DNA of 64,000 bases from Megamerina dolium. Taxonomy: Eukaryota > Arthropoda > Insecta > Diptera > Megamerinidae. The translations under genes were made by a program, and so were the position numbers. Below, one piece after another: positions 41,751 through 53,145 of the stretch (position 1 is its first letter; the number at the start of each line of letters is the position of its first letter). The notes below the pieces were generated by a model. It was not told where the DNA came from. It did not search any database and saw nothing but the letters and a program-made list of their open reading frames with translations. The stretch covers positions 68,066,907-68,130,906 of the forward strand of contig OY978525.1 of the NCBI GenBank assembly GCA_963854835.1, read 5' to 3'.

Positions 41751-44700
41751 TACTTACTTACTTACTTATGTGGCCATAACAACCGAATATCGATTTAGGC
41801 CGAAAATAACATGCTTCGCCAGCCATCTCTGTTCTTCGCTAGCTGGCACCAGTTAGAAATTCCAAGCGCCCTCAGGTTCTCCAGTACTTGGTCTTTCCAC
41901 CGGAGGTTTGGTCTTCCTCTTTTGCGTCGTCCTCCAGCGGGTTCCGAATATAACACCTTCTTAGCTGGAGCGTGTTCTTCCATTCGCTCGACATGACCTA
42001 GCCAGCGCAGCCGCTGGATTTTGATGCGCTTTACTATGTCAATATCGGCATACAGCTCGTACAGCTCATCGTTGTACCTTATTCGGTACTCGCCACCAAT
42101 GCAAATAGGTCCAAAGATCTTGCGTAGGACTTTTCTCTCGAAAACTCCAAGTATTCGCTCATCCGAGGTGGAAATTGTCCAGGCTTCAGCGCCATATGTT
42201 AGGACAGGCATGATGAGAGACTTGTAGAGTGTAGTTTTCGTTCTTCGAGAGAGGGCTCGACTTCTCAATTGCTTACCCAGCCCAAAGTAACACCTGTTAG
42301 CAAGAGTTATCCTACGCATGATCTCCAAGCTGACGTCACTACTGCTGTTAATGCTGGTTCCAAGATAGACAAAGTCCCTTACTACTTCAAAAGCGTAGTT
42401 GTCAACAGTGACGTGCTGTCCAAGACGCCGGGACTCTTTGTTTGTTGACACTAGATACTTTGTCTTGCCCTCGTTCACCGTGAGACCCATCCGACGCGAC
42501 TCTCTTTCCAACTCTGAGAATGCTGCACTGACTGCTCGCGTGTTCATGCCGATTATGTCAATATCGTCGGCATACGCTAACAGCATGACACTTTTGTTGA
42601 AGATAGTGCCATTATGTCGTAGATCAGCAGCTCGTATTATTTTCTCCATAATAAGATTGAAGAAGTCGCACGATAACGAATCACCTTGTCTGAAACCCCG
42701 TTCGGTATTAAACGGTGCGGAGAGGTCCTTCCCAATTTTCACTGCACAACGGGAGTTATGCAGTGTCATTCTACAAAGTCGAATGAGCTTTGCAGGAATA
42801 CCGAACTCAGACATTGTTGCGTAGAGGTAATCCCTTACCGGACTGTCGAAAGCGGCTTTATAATCAACAAATAGGTGGTGTGTGTCGATCTGTTTTTCTT
42901 GGGTCTTCTCCAGGATTTGGCGCAGTGTGAAAATCTGGTCGATGGTGGATTTACCAGGTCTGAGGCCACACTGATAAGGTCCAATCAGGTTGCTGAGCAT
43001 AGGCTTCAATCTTTCACACAGTACGCTCGATAGAACCTTGTACGCGATGCTCAGGAGACTTATTCCACGGTAGTTGGCGCAAATTGTGGGGTCTCTTTTT
43101 TTATGTACAGGACAGAGAACACTGAGCCTCCAATCATCAGGCATGCTTTCATCCGACCATATTCTGCTTATGAGCTGGTGCATGCGGGTGAGCAGCTCAT
43201 CGCCTCCGGTCTTAAACAACTCGGCAGGCAGGCCATCAGCACCTGCAGCTTTGTTGTTCTTCAGCCTTAAAATGGCCGTTTCAACCTCGTCATAGTCGGG
43301 TGGTGGAACATCAACACCATCATCTGTAATTGGGGTTATCGGGCATTCTCCTCCACTGGCGGAATTGTTCGTAGCATCGCCATTCAGTAACGTGGAGAAG
43401 TGTTCCCTCCATAGGCTCAGTACACTCTGGACATCCGTAACCAGATTCCCATTTCCATCACGACAAGAAGAGGCTACGGGATTTAAACCTCCACTCAGGC
43501 GCTTGATCTTTTCAAAGAATTTTCGAGTCTCATTCTTGTCGGTACACATCTCTATCTCCTCACACTCGCGTCTTTCCAACTCCCTCTTCTTGCGCCTGAA
43601 AAGACGTCTCTCTGCACTCCTTTTCTCTCTATACCGCTCCTTAACAGCTCGCGTTACGCCTGCACGCAGGGTTTTTCTGTAGGCGGCGTCTTTCTCTGCG
43701 GTAGCGTCGCGACACTCCTGATCATACCACTCATTCCTCAGAGGCCGGTAGTAACCGATTACCTCCTCGGCAGCAGTAGTCATGGAGTGGGATATATGTG
43801 TCCACCGTGCGCATGTATCATCAAGTGGGGGAGTGTTCTGCATAAGCAGATCCGATAGTCGAGTGGAAAATGCATCTGCTGTCTCTGGTGATTGCAGCTT
43901 ACTGACGTCGAGCTTTCTCTGTGTGGGACTTCTCTTGTTATTTGCGACACATAAGCGTGTGCGCACCTTAGCTGCAACAAGGTAGTGATCCGAGTCGATG
44001 TTGGCACCACGGATCGATTTCACGTCCATCACACTGGAAGCATGCCTTCCGTCAATCAACACATGATCAATTTGGTTTCTTGTACGATGATCTGGAGACA
44101 GCCATGTCGCTTTGTGGATGTCGAGATGCTGGAATCTGGTACCACCAATTACCATGTATCGTGCTGCGGCGAAGTCGATCAGCCTCATTCCGTTATCGGA
44201 GGTGTTTTGGTGGTGGCTAAATTTTCCGACAGTTGGACCAAAGGTACCTTCCTTGCCCACCCTGGCATTAAAGTCGCCAAGCACGATTTTGATATCGTGG
44301 CGGGGGCAGCGGTCATAAGCTTCTTCGAGGCGCTGAAAGAAGCTCTCCTTGGTCACATTGTCCTTCTCATCCGTCGGAGCGTGGGCACATATAAGGCTGA
44401 TGTTGAAAAATTTTGCCTTGATGCGGATTGTGGCCAGCCGTTCGTTCACAGGCGTGAACTGTGAGACAAGATGTCGTAGTCTCTTGCTGACCAAAAATCC
44501 ACATCCTAATTCGTGCCTTTCAGCATGGCAACTGTAGTAGATGTCACAGGACGCTCTTTTGGAGCAGCCCTGTCCTGTCCATCGCATTTCCTGGAGAGCG
44601 GTGATGTCAGCTCTGTATTTTTCGAGGACATCAACCAGCTGGATAGAGGCACCCTCCCTATAAAGGGATCGGACATTCCAGGTGCATATCCGTAAATCAT

Positions 44701-45122
44701 TGTCCTTTTTTCGTTTGCGGGGGTCATCAACAAAAGCGGTAGTCCTTATCCGAGGCATTTTAGTTTTTTTCATTGGGGGGGTTTTTTATGTGGCGGGTCC
44801 CAAACCCAACGCACAACCTCTAACGGAGGAGATTTTCGCCACTCACTTCAGCCGCCTCCCAGCGGGTGCCAGGAAGACGTTGCCCGGTGGTCGCCACATG
44901 GAGGGCCCCCATTAATAATAATGAAAGCGCCATCACAGAGTAAGCAGAGCAAGCTATATGACTACCCCTCATTAACAAATAAAGGTATCATCACATAGCG
45001 CTCAGATCAAACTACATGACAGCCAGTGAGTTGACTTGCGATGAGTTCAACAAGGATTGCGCTAGCCCCACCTGGTTGAGGCAGTTAGACACGTTACCTT
45101 GCGAAAACACCACCAGACCACC
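41751..45122 (-). mobile_element. RTE-clade LINE, apparently full length
   Basis: Flanked by the 13-bp duplication CGATAACTGTACT (41738-41750, 45123-45135). Minus strand: about 350 bp 5' leader with two diverged copies of a roughly 55-bp unit (44,930-45,045), an intact ORF (44773-41795), and a short 3' end with an (AAGT)n tail at 41751-41767. Tandem 3' tails and a tiny 3' UTR are typical for RTE. Confidence 0.95.
41795..44773 (-). CDS. RTE endonuclease-reverse transcriptase, intact 992 aa
   Basis: Single uninterrupted ORF. APE-type endonuclease at residues 25-270: TWNVRSLY (31-38), ALQEMRW with E62, GDFNARVG with D167 and N169, and SDH at 261-263. RT from about 490 to 760: AGADGLPAELF (510-520), ANYRGISLL (566-574), FVDYKAAFDS with D637, GFRQGDSLS (693-701), YADD (734-737). 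C-terminal EVVRDFVYLG and GRPNLRWKDQV are usual in RTE. All catalytic residues are present, so the copy could be active or recently so. It nicks target DNA and copies the LINE RNA. Confidence 0.95.
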   Translation of the reverse strand: MKKTKMPRIRTTAFVDDPRKRKKDNDLRICTWNVRSLYREGASIQLVDVLEKYRADITALQEMRWTGQGCSKRASCDIYYSCHAERHELGCGFLVSKRLRHLVSQFTPVNERLATIRIKAKFFNISLICAHAPTDEKDNVTKESFFQRLEEAYDRCPRHDIKIVLGDFNARVGKEGTFGPTVGKFSHHQNTSDNGMRLIDFAAARYMVIGGTRFQHLDIHKATWLSPDHRTRNQIDHVLIDGRHASSVMDVKSIRGANIDSDHYLVAAKVRTRLCVANNKRSPTQRKLDVSKLQSPETADAFSTRLSDLLMQNTPPLDDTCARWTHISHSMTTAAEEVIGYYRPLRNEWYDQECRDATAEKDAAYRKTLRAGVTRAVKERYREKRSAERRLFRRKKRELERRECEEIEMCTDKNETRKFFEKIKRLSGGLNPVASSCRDGNGNLVTDVQSVLSLWREHFSTLLNGDATNNSASGGECPITPITDDGVDVPPPDYDEVETAILRLKNNKAAGADGLPAELFKTGGDELLTRMHQLISRIWSDESMPDDWRLSVLCPVHKKRDPTICANYRGISLLSIAYKVLSSVLCERLKPMLSNLIGPYQCGLRPGKSTIDQIFTLRQILEKTQEKQIDTHHLFVDYKAAFDSPVRDYLYATMSEFGIPAKLIRLCRMTLHNSRCAVKIGKDLSAPFNTERGFRQGDSLSCDFFNLIMEKIIRAADLRHNGTIFNKSVMLLAYADDIDIIGMNTRAVSAAFSELERESRRMGLTVNEGKTKYLVSTNKESRRLGQHVTVDNYAFEVVRDFVYLGTSINSSSDVSLEIMRRITLANRCYFGLGKQLRSRALSRRTKTTLYKSLIMPVLTYGAEAWTISTSDERILGVFERKVLRKIFGPICIGGEYRIRYNDELYELYADIDIVKRIKIQRLRWLGHVERMEEHAPAKKVLYSEPAGGRRKRGRPNLRWKDQVLENLRALGISNWCQLAKNRDGWRSMLFSA

Positions 45123-45135
45123 CGATAACTGTACT

Positions 45136-45293
45136 ACGAATGGAAATTGTGAGTAAGCGTCTATGCAGATAAGCCACATTGAATCAAATATCGGTCCAGC
45201 GAAGTCAATGTGAACTCTCCCATGGTTTTTTTGCTTCTGGCCAACTGAGATATTCGCGTGAGGGTGCTGGATTGCCAACTTTACAAATCTCAC
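45136..45293 (-). pseudogene. Mag-like gypsy integrase core, first part
   Basis: Minus frame with VHIDFAGPIFDSMWLICIDAYS, containing the first catalytic aspartate, reached by a frameshift from the main ORF. Cut at the RTE insertion (target duplication 45123-45135). Confidence 0.8.
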
Positions 45294-48200
45294 ACTGCTT
45301 AGTTACTTTTGTTATATCGTCGTCGATTTTCGGCCACCAAACGTGATGCCGTGCCAACTGCTTCATTCGAACTGTACCCCAGTGGCCTTCATGTAATAAC
45401 TTCAAGATATTTGGTTGCAACGATTTTGGTATAATAATGCGATTTGCGTCTGAATGCAAGCATAATAAATCGTTATATATGGTTAAAGCGAATCTGCGAT
45501 GAAAATACGGTTGGATATCTGTATCCAAGAGCGGTAGCTTTTCTGGCCAACCTGTTTTAACATAGGTATGTACCTTACGTAGGATGCCATCTTGTTGCGA
45601 GTGTTTGCGAATAATATCAGCATTGATAGGTGATTGGATTTCTGTGATACTGTAGCATGCTTCGCTTTTATCAAAGAGTTCATCGGTGTTTACAGGTAAA
45701 CGGGAAAGTGCATCTGCATTTCCATGTGCGTGCGTACTACGGTACTTAATATCGAATTGATATGCCATCAGTATTATGGACCAACGCTGTATACGATTCG
45801 ATGTCATTTGCGGCAAATGTTTACTAGGATTGAATATGTTTACAAGTGGCTTGTGATCAGTGATGAGCAAAAACTTTCGACCATACAAGTACTGCTGAAA
45901 TTTTTGAACGCCAAACACTATTGCAAGACCTTCTTTTTCTATTTGACTATATTTAATTTGATGTTTGTCTAACGTTTTAGACGCAAATGCTATAGGACGT
46001 TCGCTTCCATCAGTGTTGATGTGCGAAAGAACTGCACCGATACCAAAAGATGATGCATCTGCAGCGAGAGCAAGCGGTAACTCTTCATTGAAATGAGCTA
46101 ATTGCGTAGCGTTAATTATGTGCGATTTGAGAGCAGTAAACGAATTTTGTTGTTCAACGCCCCATGAAAAAGTTGCGTGTTTGCGACGTAGCTTGTTTAA
46201 AGGGTCCGCTAATTGAGAAAAGTTCGGGATGAAATTACAATAATAATTTATTTTGCCAATAAACGCTTCTAACTGCGATAGGTTTGCAGGTGGATTGAGT
46301 TGTTTAACTGCGTATACCCCTGAATCATCTGGAAGAATTCCTCTCGCACTTATCTTCCTGCCTAAATACACGATTTCCTCTTTTAAGAAGAAACACTTTT
46401 GCTTCTTGCACCTGATACCGTTTTCTAAAAGTATCTTTAAAACTTGCTCTACTCGACGAATATGTTCTTGTAACGATGGCGCAGTAATGATTATATCGTC
46501 TAAATAGTTTCCACACCCTTCTATACCACTAAGAATTTGTTCAAGATAGCGCTGGAAAATTGCTGGTGCGCTGGCGATGCCGTATGGTAGTCGTTGGTAT
46601 TGAAATAAACCCAACGGTGTATTCACTACCATCACCTGCTTAGATGCTTCATCTAACTCCATCTGTAAATATGCATCTTTCAAATCTATTTTTGTAAAAT
46701 GGGTACCGTGTCGTATAGTATGTAACAATGCTTCACGTGTCGGCAATGGGTATTGCTCGATGTCTAATTGAGAGTTTACAGCAATTTTAAAATCACCACA
46801 AATTCGAACTGACCCATCCGGTTTCGATGCTAAAACTATTGGTGATGCCCAGTTGCTAAACTTCACCGGCTTCCAAATTCCGGCGTTGATAAGCCTATTA
46901 GCTTCCTCTCGGAACTTAGGAATTTGTGCAAATGGTATCTGCCTACTCTTGAAAAATTTTGGCGTTGCAGTAGGTTGCATACGTACGCTTGCTTTAAAAT
47001 TCTGTATAACACCTATGTTAGAATTGTCGAAAATGTCTTTATACTTCTCAAGAAGTGCTTCGATTTGTTTCGTATACTCGCTAGAGACGTTTACATTTGC
47101 AATCTGTGTGATCTGAAATCCAAAAGCTGTAAATAAATCTAGACCGAAAAGATTGTTTGAGTTTTCCACGTTTGCTACTATGATTTGAATATTCTTCCGT
47201 TTGCTTCCACACTTTGCTTCTGTGTGTAGCTCGCCTAGAATTGGAATTTTATTTTGTCCAAAGGCATTTAACGTTTTATCGCTGTTAGACAACTTCGGCC
47301 TGTTCAATAAATTATACGTCTTCAAATTGATTATTGAAACGCTTGCGCCTGAATCTATCTGAAATTGAATGGTTTTGTTACAAATTTCCAAATCGATCAT
47401 TTGTTTGCTTGTTTCAGCTTTTGCTATGCCTGTAACTGTATTCACTACATCCAATGTGTCAATTCGCTGTTCATTCTCGTCTTTGTTTTGGTTACCTTTT
47501 CGCTTTGAATTCATCCTATTATAAGATGTACTAAGCTTTGACATACAAACGATAGCAATGTGTCCCTTTTTTGCACACTTATTACATATCGCGTTTCGGA
47601 ATTTACATTGTTCTCTTGTGTGGGAGAAGCCACAACCTGTGCATGACTGACGTTTCATTTCATATTCTCTTTTGGTTTGCTGTTCACCTTTTTTTCTGCC
47701 GTTCTTTCTAGTTTGCATTGCGTTTATTTGCGAGGCGGATGAACTTGTGTTCTCTTTAAGCGTTGCCACAGTTGTTGTGGTAGCTTCGAATGTTTCAGCT
47801 ATTAACAAAACATCTGCGAGCGAAGGCTGTAATTTTTGAAGAGCGGCTGCGCGAACTTGATCGTATGGTGTACGTACAATTATTTGATCACGTATCATTT
47901 CATCAATAAAATTTGCTGTGCAACCTGTTGCGTTACAAATAAATTTACACTCTCTTGCAACACCACGTAGGTCTGCTACCCATTCTCTGTGTGTCTGTGT
48001 GTGTTTCATTTCGCGTTTGAAAAACTCATAGCGAGCTGCGACTATGTGACGTTTTGATTCGAAATGTTTCGACAACTTCTCTGTTAATTGTTTATAAGTC
48101 TGCGACTGCAGAATTGCAACTCCAAACAAATTTTTAAGAAGCTCAAACAATTCTGTACCAATCCACGATAGGAAAAATGATTTCTGGTTATCTGGATTGC

Positions 48201-48438
48201 TTACCGAATATGCCATGAAATGCTGCGAAAGCTGCTCCAAATAGGACTCCAAATTTTGGTGCTCTTTGTTGAATGAGTGGAACGGTGGGACCACTGTGCC
48301 ATTAGGATTATTGGTGCTAAACATGGACTGCTGGATTGACTGCATCCACTGCTTTTGTTGTTCGAGCAACGATGCTGCGAATCTTTGCTGCTGTTGGACT
48401 AACTCTTGAAAAAGGCTTTCGTCCGGCATTTTGGGCAA
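45205..48438 (-). CDS. Mag-like gypsy Gag-Pol (Gag-PR-RT-RH-IN zinc), 1077 aa
   Basis: Start ATG 48438. Gag with Gln-rich head; zinc fingers CTGCGFSHTREQC (266-278) and CNKCAKKGHIAIVC (285-298); aspartic protease IDSGASVSI (361-369); RT with FTKIDLKDAY (581-590), RLPYGIASAPAIFQR (616-630) and the catalytic YLDD (645-648); RNase H with AADASSFGIGAVL (792-804) and TDHKPL; integrase H2C2 domain (HEGHWGTVRMKQL to CEIC) near 1020-1055. The frame ends at 45205 through a shift; the integrase core continues at 45293-45135 and, beyond the RTE insert, 41737-41303. All motifs up to the zinc domain are intact. Confidence 0.93.
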   Translation of the reverse strand: MPKMPDESLFQELVQQQQRFAASLLEQQKQWMQSIQQSMFSTNNPNGTVVPPFHSFNKEHQNLESYLEQLSQHFMAYSVSNPDNQKSFFLSWIGTELFELLKNLFGVAILQSQTYKQLTEKLSKHFESKRHIVAARYEFFKREMKHTQTHREWVADLRGVARECKFICNATGCTANFIDEMIRDQIIVRTPYDQVRAAALQKLQPSLADVLLIAETFEATTTTVATLKENTSSSASQINAMQTRKNGRKKGEQQTKREYEMKRQSCTGCGFSHTREQCKFRNAICNKCAKKGHIAIVCMSKLSTSYNRMNSKRKGNQNKDENEQRIDTLDVVNTVTGIAKAETSKQMIDLEICNKTIQFQIDSGASVSIINLKTYNLLNRPKLSNSDKTLNAFGQNKIPILGELHTEAKCGSKRKNIQIIVANVENSNNLFGLDLFTAFGFQITQIANVNVSSEYTKQIEALLEKYKDIFDNSNIGVIQNFKASVRMQPTATPKFFKSRQIPFAQIPKFREEANRLINAGIWKPVKFSNWASPIVLASKPDGSVRICGDFKIAVNSQLDIEQYPLPTREALLHTIRHGTHFTKIDLKDAYLQMELDEASKQVMVVNTPLGLFQYQRLPYGIASAPAIFQRYLEQILSGIEGCGNYLDDIIITAPSLQEHIRRVEQVLKILLENGIRCKKQKCFFLKEEIVYLGRKISARGILPDDSGVYAVKQLNPPANLSQLEAFIGKINYYCNFIPNFSQLADPLNKLRRKHATFSWGVEQQNSFTALKSHIINATQLAHFNEELPLALAADASSFGIGAVLSHINTDGSERPIAFASKTLDKHQIKYSQIEKEGLAIVFGVQKFQQYLYGRKFLLITDHKPLVNIFNPSKHLPQMTSNRIQRWSIILMAYQFDIKYRSTHAHGNADALSRLPVNTDELFDKSEACYSITEIQSPINADIIRKHSQQDGILRKVHTYVKTGWPEKLPLLDTDIQPYFHRRFALTIYNDLLCLHSDANRIIIPKSLQPNILKLLHEGHWGTVRMKQLARHHVWWPKIDDDITKVTKQCEICKVGNPAPSREYLSWPEAKKPWESSH

Positions 48439-48541
48439 TTACTTTGGACTTGGTTGCGATACGCGTTTTAACGATGCTTTTAGTAATTTTTTCTTCTGGA
48501 TGCTAAACTTACAGGTTTTTTTTCACCTCGTCGCCAGTAAT

Positions 48542-48707
48542 TGTTGCATCTAAAGTTAATACTTTTATTTTCAATATAGCAAACGGTGTGCCTCGTGTGA
48601 GGTATATTACAAAAAAGAAAGAATAAACGGAAATGTGTTAAGTGTTACAGTGTTACAGTTATAGTGTTGCCAATTGCATTTTTTTTAGTACATAAAAATA
48701 CATATCA
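48542..48707 (-). repeat. 5' LTR of Mag-like gypsy
   Basis: 166 bp; followed by TTAAT matching the other flank. Confidence 0.96.
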
Positions 48708-48712
48708 TTAAT

Positions 48713-48962
48713 AAAGAAAATGTTAAGAAATTAGAAGGCTATTTTAATATTACAATGAACTTTTATTATTTCACTTCTAAAGAAAAAGATACATTTGAAC
48801 AAATTCAATTATTATATAAAAGTAAATGTTTTAATATTAATATTAGTAAACATCATATTAATATTTTATATTTAGAAGATACAAATAAATCTCAGTTTAT
48901 AGTTATTAACAATTTTTCAGGATTTTTTAGTGGTAAAATTCACCATCAAAATGAGCATTTAC
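48713..48962 (+). pseudogene. DNA polymerase B island 2
   Basis: Plus frame with NFYYFTSKEKDTFEQIQLLY, HHINILYLEDTNKSQFIVIN and FSGKIHHQNEHLHI: the segment before the polB Cys-rich region, in which the virus polB contacts its N-terminal module. It continues across the R1 LINE at 53765. Confidence 0.65.
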
Positions 48963-49150
48963 ATATTTTTTTTTTGCGGTGAGGAGGTAACCAAATGGCT
49001 AACCCACTGACCCGTAACTATCGTCACAATTACAGAGTGTGTCGTCGCAGACATTAAAAAACTTCCCCCTCCATCAAGGACCTTTGAACCTACCCCGGAA
49101 CCACGGTAGTATTACTTCGGGGTAGGGCCCTAGTGAGTCTTTATTAGACT

Positions 49151-51915
49151 TCACTCGTTTTGACCTGCGTCCAGGTCCCGCTTCTTTCTTCTGAGTACGC
49201 ATTCCGTATACCGCGAAATAGAGTTCCAGTTTTTTTCGCTGTGTAACAGCTTTTCGACCAGGTTTTCAACTGTCCATAACCCGATTTGCTGCTCCAATAC
49301 GCTCCTTTCACTACTCCATCTTTCGCAACTGAAGAAGGTATGCTCTACGTCGTCTTCTTCCGCATCATCGTATACGCATCTGGCATGCGCTCTCTTCCCC
49401 ATTCTATGTCAATATTTACAGAAATAGCCGTGGGCAGATAACAACTGGGTTATAGCCTCCAGATTTTTTTAGTAGGTACAACTTTTTTCGCTCTTCTGCT
49501 AGCAGGTCAATTGGTGTTACACCCGCTATTGCCAGCACCGCACTATACGACACTGTGCAATAGGCACATGTTATTCGTAGGTCCATAGTCCTTTGTACAG
49601 CTGATATAATTTTCCTTCTGCATCCCATTTTGAGTGTGTCGGCCCATAGTTCACATCCATATAGTAGGATGGAATGGTTTACCGCCATTAAGACTTTACG
49701 CTTGCTAGGCAACGGTCCACTGATGTTTGCCATCAGTCTGATTAGTGATGCTGTAACTTTAGCTGCTTTGTTCGTAGCATACTGCAATTGTGCCGTATAT
49801 GTGAGCTTGTTCGTAGCTTACTGCAATTGTGCCGTATATGTGAGCTTGGAGTCCAATCTAACTCCTAGATATTTAACCACCTTCTGTGTAGTTATTTGTT
49901 CGTCGTTTATGTACATATCGACCTCCAAAGGAATTTGACGCCCCGTTATGAGCAGCAGTCCAGTTTTTTGCGTTGCTAACTGAAGTCCGTGGGAATTTAG
50001 CCATTCTTGCACTTGATTGAGTTTTCGTTGTGCTTCTACTGTATTTCTCGCAGTTATAACGGCTGCTATATCAGTATATACTATGCATTTCTATGCGTAG
50101 TATTTCATCGTAACTTATATTCCAGAGATCTGGACCGAGGATTGAACCTTGGGCTGCACCAGCCGTTATTTTTTTCGTCTTTGGTCCAGCGTTTGTCTAC
50201 TCAAGTATGCAGGTATCCGGAAGCGTTGTTCTAAGGCTTCTATCATGTCCGACCATTTCACGCTGTTGAACGCGTTTCTAACATCTAGGGTCGCTAGCAA
50301 GACTACTGGTCTAGAATAGTGGTTACCTCTTTTTGTTATCGAGGCTGCTTCCACCACTTCTTGAATCGCTCCCACGGTAGACCTCCCTTTTCTAAAGCCA
50401 TGCTGTCTGTCACTGAGCCCGCCGGCTGCTTGTATTGCAACTGTGATACGAGGTTTAAGAAGCTTCTCTAATAATTTCCCAGCTGTATCAAGCATACAGA
50501 GTGGGCGATATGCACCTGGTGTCATTGGGACACCTTTGCCTTTGCTTACCAGAATTAGTTGTTGGTTCTTCCACACCTCTGGAAATATCCCTTCTTTGAG
50601 ACATGCGTTGTACATATCTCACAGTACCTGCGGCTGGTGGTGTACAAGTTCCTTTAATACTTCTCCTGGGATTTTGTCTGGGCCTGGTGCCTTCTTATTT
50701 TTATGCGTACTTGCTGCATATTCTAGTTCTTCTTCCCTGAAAAGCAGAATTTCTTCTGGTTCTCTAACTGGATCCTCCGGCCGTAAGGGATGTTGTGGAA
50801 ACAAGGTCGAGACTATATTCTCCATTGTTTCTTCATACATATCATTTGTCACAACTTTGCTACCTAGTTTCTTCATAACGATTTTGTATCCTAGTCCCCA
50901 GGGATCGTTGTTTACGTCTTTGCATAGTTCTGCCCACTTTTCATTTTTGCTGCGGAAAATAGCAGACTTGAGTTCTGCCTTTGCATTCTTGTATGCTGCA
51001 GGCTCTATAATAAAGTTTTCTCTACGTCTGGCCTTGTTAGAATGCGTCTACACTGCAGGCAGATTCGTCTCAGTTTTGCCACTTTTTCATTCCACCAGTA
51101 TACCGATTTGTGTCGCCTGTATCCCGTTTTCGGCATGGAAGCATCACAAGCCTTTTTAATCGCGCTCATTGTTTGAGTAACTATTTCCCTAGCGGGAAAT
51201 ATTTACTCCGTCCGCAATACGTCTCTGTTCAATCTATCCACATTCCATTTGCGCGGTATTTTGACGCCATCCACTGGTGCATGTTTTTGGCCTTGAAACT
51301 GATAAGAGTAGGAGATGTACTGATGGTCACTGGCCGTGAAATCCTCTAGTACCCTCCAGCAAATAATTTTCCCAGCTTTGATTCTGTAGCAAACGTTATG
51401 TCTGGTGTGGTGCTCTCGCAGCCTGGCCGTCTAAACGTCCTTGCTGTGCCCGTGTTTATAGCAATAAGGCTAAGCCTTGAAGCCATGTCCACTACCCTAC
51501 GACCTCGGGCGTCCATCGTTGGCATACCCCACTCCGGAGCACGGGAGTTAAAGTCACCTGCTACAACGAAAGCTCCTTCGAGTTCTAGAGCCTTGTCTTC
51601 GATGTCATTCAGTTTATCCTGGAATGTCATTATATCATCGATCGGAGTAAGATAACAGCTCACCAATGTAACACTCTTAATACGTACATAAACGTAACAA
51701 GATCCTCTGCCCCTGTCAGTGACCTGAATGCTGCTGGTTGTAGGTATCCAAATGGCTGCTGTTGACGCGTCATCTTCAAGCCATGTTCCGCTTTCAATTT
51801 TCTTGTATTGCTCACTGATAATCACCATATCAACTTCATGTTCTGCGACTATCTGAGGTAAAAGCGCATCAGCTGTTTTACTTCTATGTAGGTTTGCTTG
51901 AAATATCTTCATCAT
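49151..51915 (-). pseudogene. R1 ORF2 remnant: endonuclease, RT, C-terminal zinc domain
   Basis: Pieces on the minus strand: endonuclease 51915-51346 (IFQANLHRSKTADALL, GDFNSRAPEWG); RT 50876-50166 (APGPDKIPGEVLK, AYRPLCMLDTAGKLLEKL, GLSDRQHGFRKGRSTVGAI, DVRNAFNSVKW); YADD region lost near 50,080; thumb 50012-49416 (LNSHGLQLATQKTGLLLI, VKYLGVRLDSKL, ILLYGCELWADTL); C-terminal HTFFSCERWSSER at 49402-49151. R1/Waldo/TRAS-type throughout. A 39-bp tandem duplication lies at 49769-49846. Frameshifts and a missing RT centre make it dead. Confidence 0.85.
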
Positions 51916-51967
51916 CTCTTCGCTGGTTTCTTATAAGCCGCACATTTGCTCGTACCTGGTATATGAT

Positions 51968-53145
51968 TTAGCTCCTTAAAATTTTCATGTGCGCAGAGAC
52001 AGCATTTGGGGGATTTATGCAATCTCGTATCATGTGTACGCTTTCTCCGCAACGTATGCATAACCCCTGGCCTTTCCTATCTGGCCTATTACAGTCTTCT
52101 TGGAGGTGCTCAGACCCGAAGCATCTATAACAGCGTTTAATTTCATCCAGCTGTTTCACCCTACATCTGGTCCATCCAATCTTTATGCGCTGTGTTTTGA
52201 GGATGATATTTGCTGCTTCTACTGACAAAGTCACAAACGCACGACATTGTTCCCTACTGTTTGCTTTTGTCAACCGGACTCCAACTTCTTCCTCTGGCTT
52301 CTCAACGGCTTCTCTAACTGCTGCGGAAACCTCCTCTGAGTCCGTGAACGAATCTAAATCTCGAATCTCGATAGTGGCCCTCGTTTTGAGATCTTTCACC
52401 GTCGCGGTGTCTTTCAACGAGTTTTTTATTGCTTCGCAGAACTGTTCTTTCTTCCCTCTTTTTGCAAGCTCTAGTAGTATGGATCCATCTCTTGTCTTCT
52501 TAACACAACGTATTGCGATTTCAGCTTCTTCTGGTTTTACCTGACGGAGGTCTCTAAGAATTTCCGCATAACCGGTACCTTCTGCCGGCTTCACAAGTAC
52601 AGCTTCTTGTTGATCCCTCAGTGTCTTGGGTTTGCTCTTATTTACCACAACTTTCTTCTTTTTGTCGCCCTCTTTTAGTGCTGGAGTACCACTACACACC
52701 GTTTTCGGTTCTTTAGATCTCGGCATTCTTCGGTTTACTATCAACCAACCTTCTGGCTCTTTGGACCTTGTCTTCTTGCCGGATTCGGGAACAGCAGGGC
52801 TTTGGATTTCGCAAAGGAATCCTCTTCAAGAACTCTCATCTTGAGAATTAGCTCCAATCTAAGGGATCCGGTCACCTGAGGGGTTTTCACCGATTGAGTC
52901 TCCGACGTACATGCTGCTTTTCTGGTCGTAGAACTGCTTACAGCCCTTCCGGCACCATTGGCAGTGGTAGGCGTCGAGTAATCGGGATTTTTTTTCTTCT
53001 CACTTAAGTCCATCTGGACTTCCGCCACGCTTGTGTTAACCTTTCCTGGTGATCTGGACACCAACGTGCTTTTCCTGAAAGCGACTACGCTTTCCTCCAC
53101 TTGATCTTCTTTATTTTCTGTTTTGTTTTCCTTGTTTTGTTCCAT
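51968..53145 (-). pseudogene. R1 ORF1 (Gag-like) with one frameshift
   Basis: N-terminal part 53145-52741 (Lys/Glu/Ser/Thr-rich, disordered) and C-terminal part 52744-51968 overlap by 4 nt, so a single shift near 52,745 separates them. The C-terminal part has the R1-type RNA-binding region (ATIEIRDLDSFTDSEEV) and CCHC knuckles CYRCFGSEHLQEDC and CIRCGESVHMIRDC. Confidence 0.85.

Larger units (their letters stand above)
40704..48707 (-). mobile_element. Mag-like Ty3/gypsy element split by an RTE LINE
   Basis: Short 166-bp LTRs (40704-40869 and 48542-48707, TG...CA, one mismatch) flanked by the 5-bp duplication TTAAT (40699-40703, 48708-48712). Minus strand: LTR, candidate primer region (TGGCGACGAGGTG), gag-pol from 48438, integrase core, polypurine tract AAGAGGGGAGATG, LTR. 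An RTE LINE (41751-45122) sits in the integrase core. Low LTR divergence indicates recent insertion into the DNA polymerase gene of the virus-like element. Confidence 0.95.

Noticed and set aside
43985..44464. 159-codon plus-strand frame
   Set aside because: Antisense shadow of the intact RTE ORF.
50443..51159. 238-codon plus-strand frame
   Set aside because: Antisense shadow of R1 ORF2; no domain of its own.
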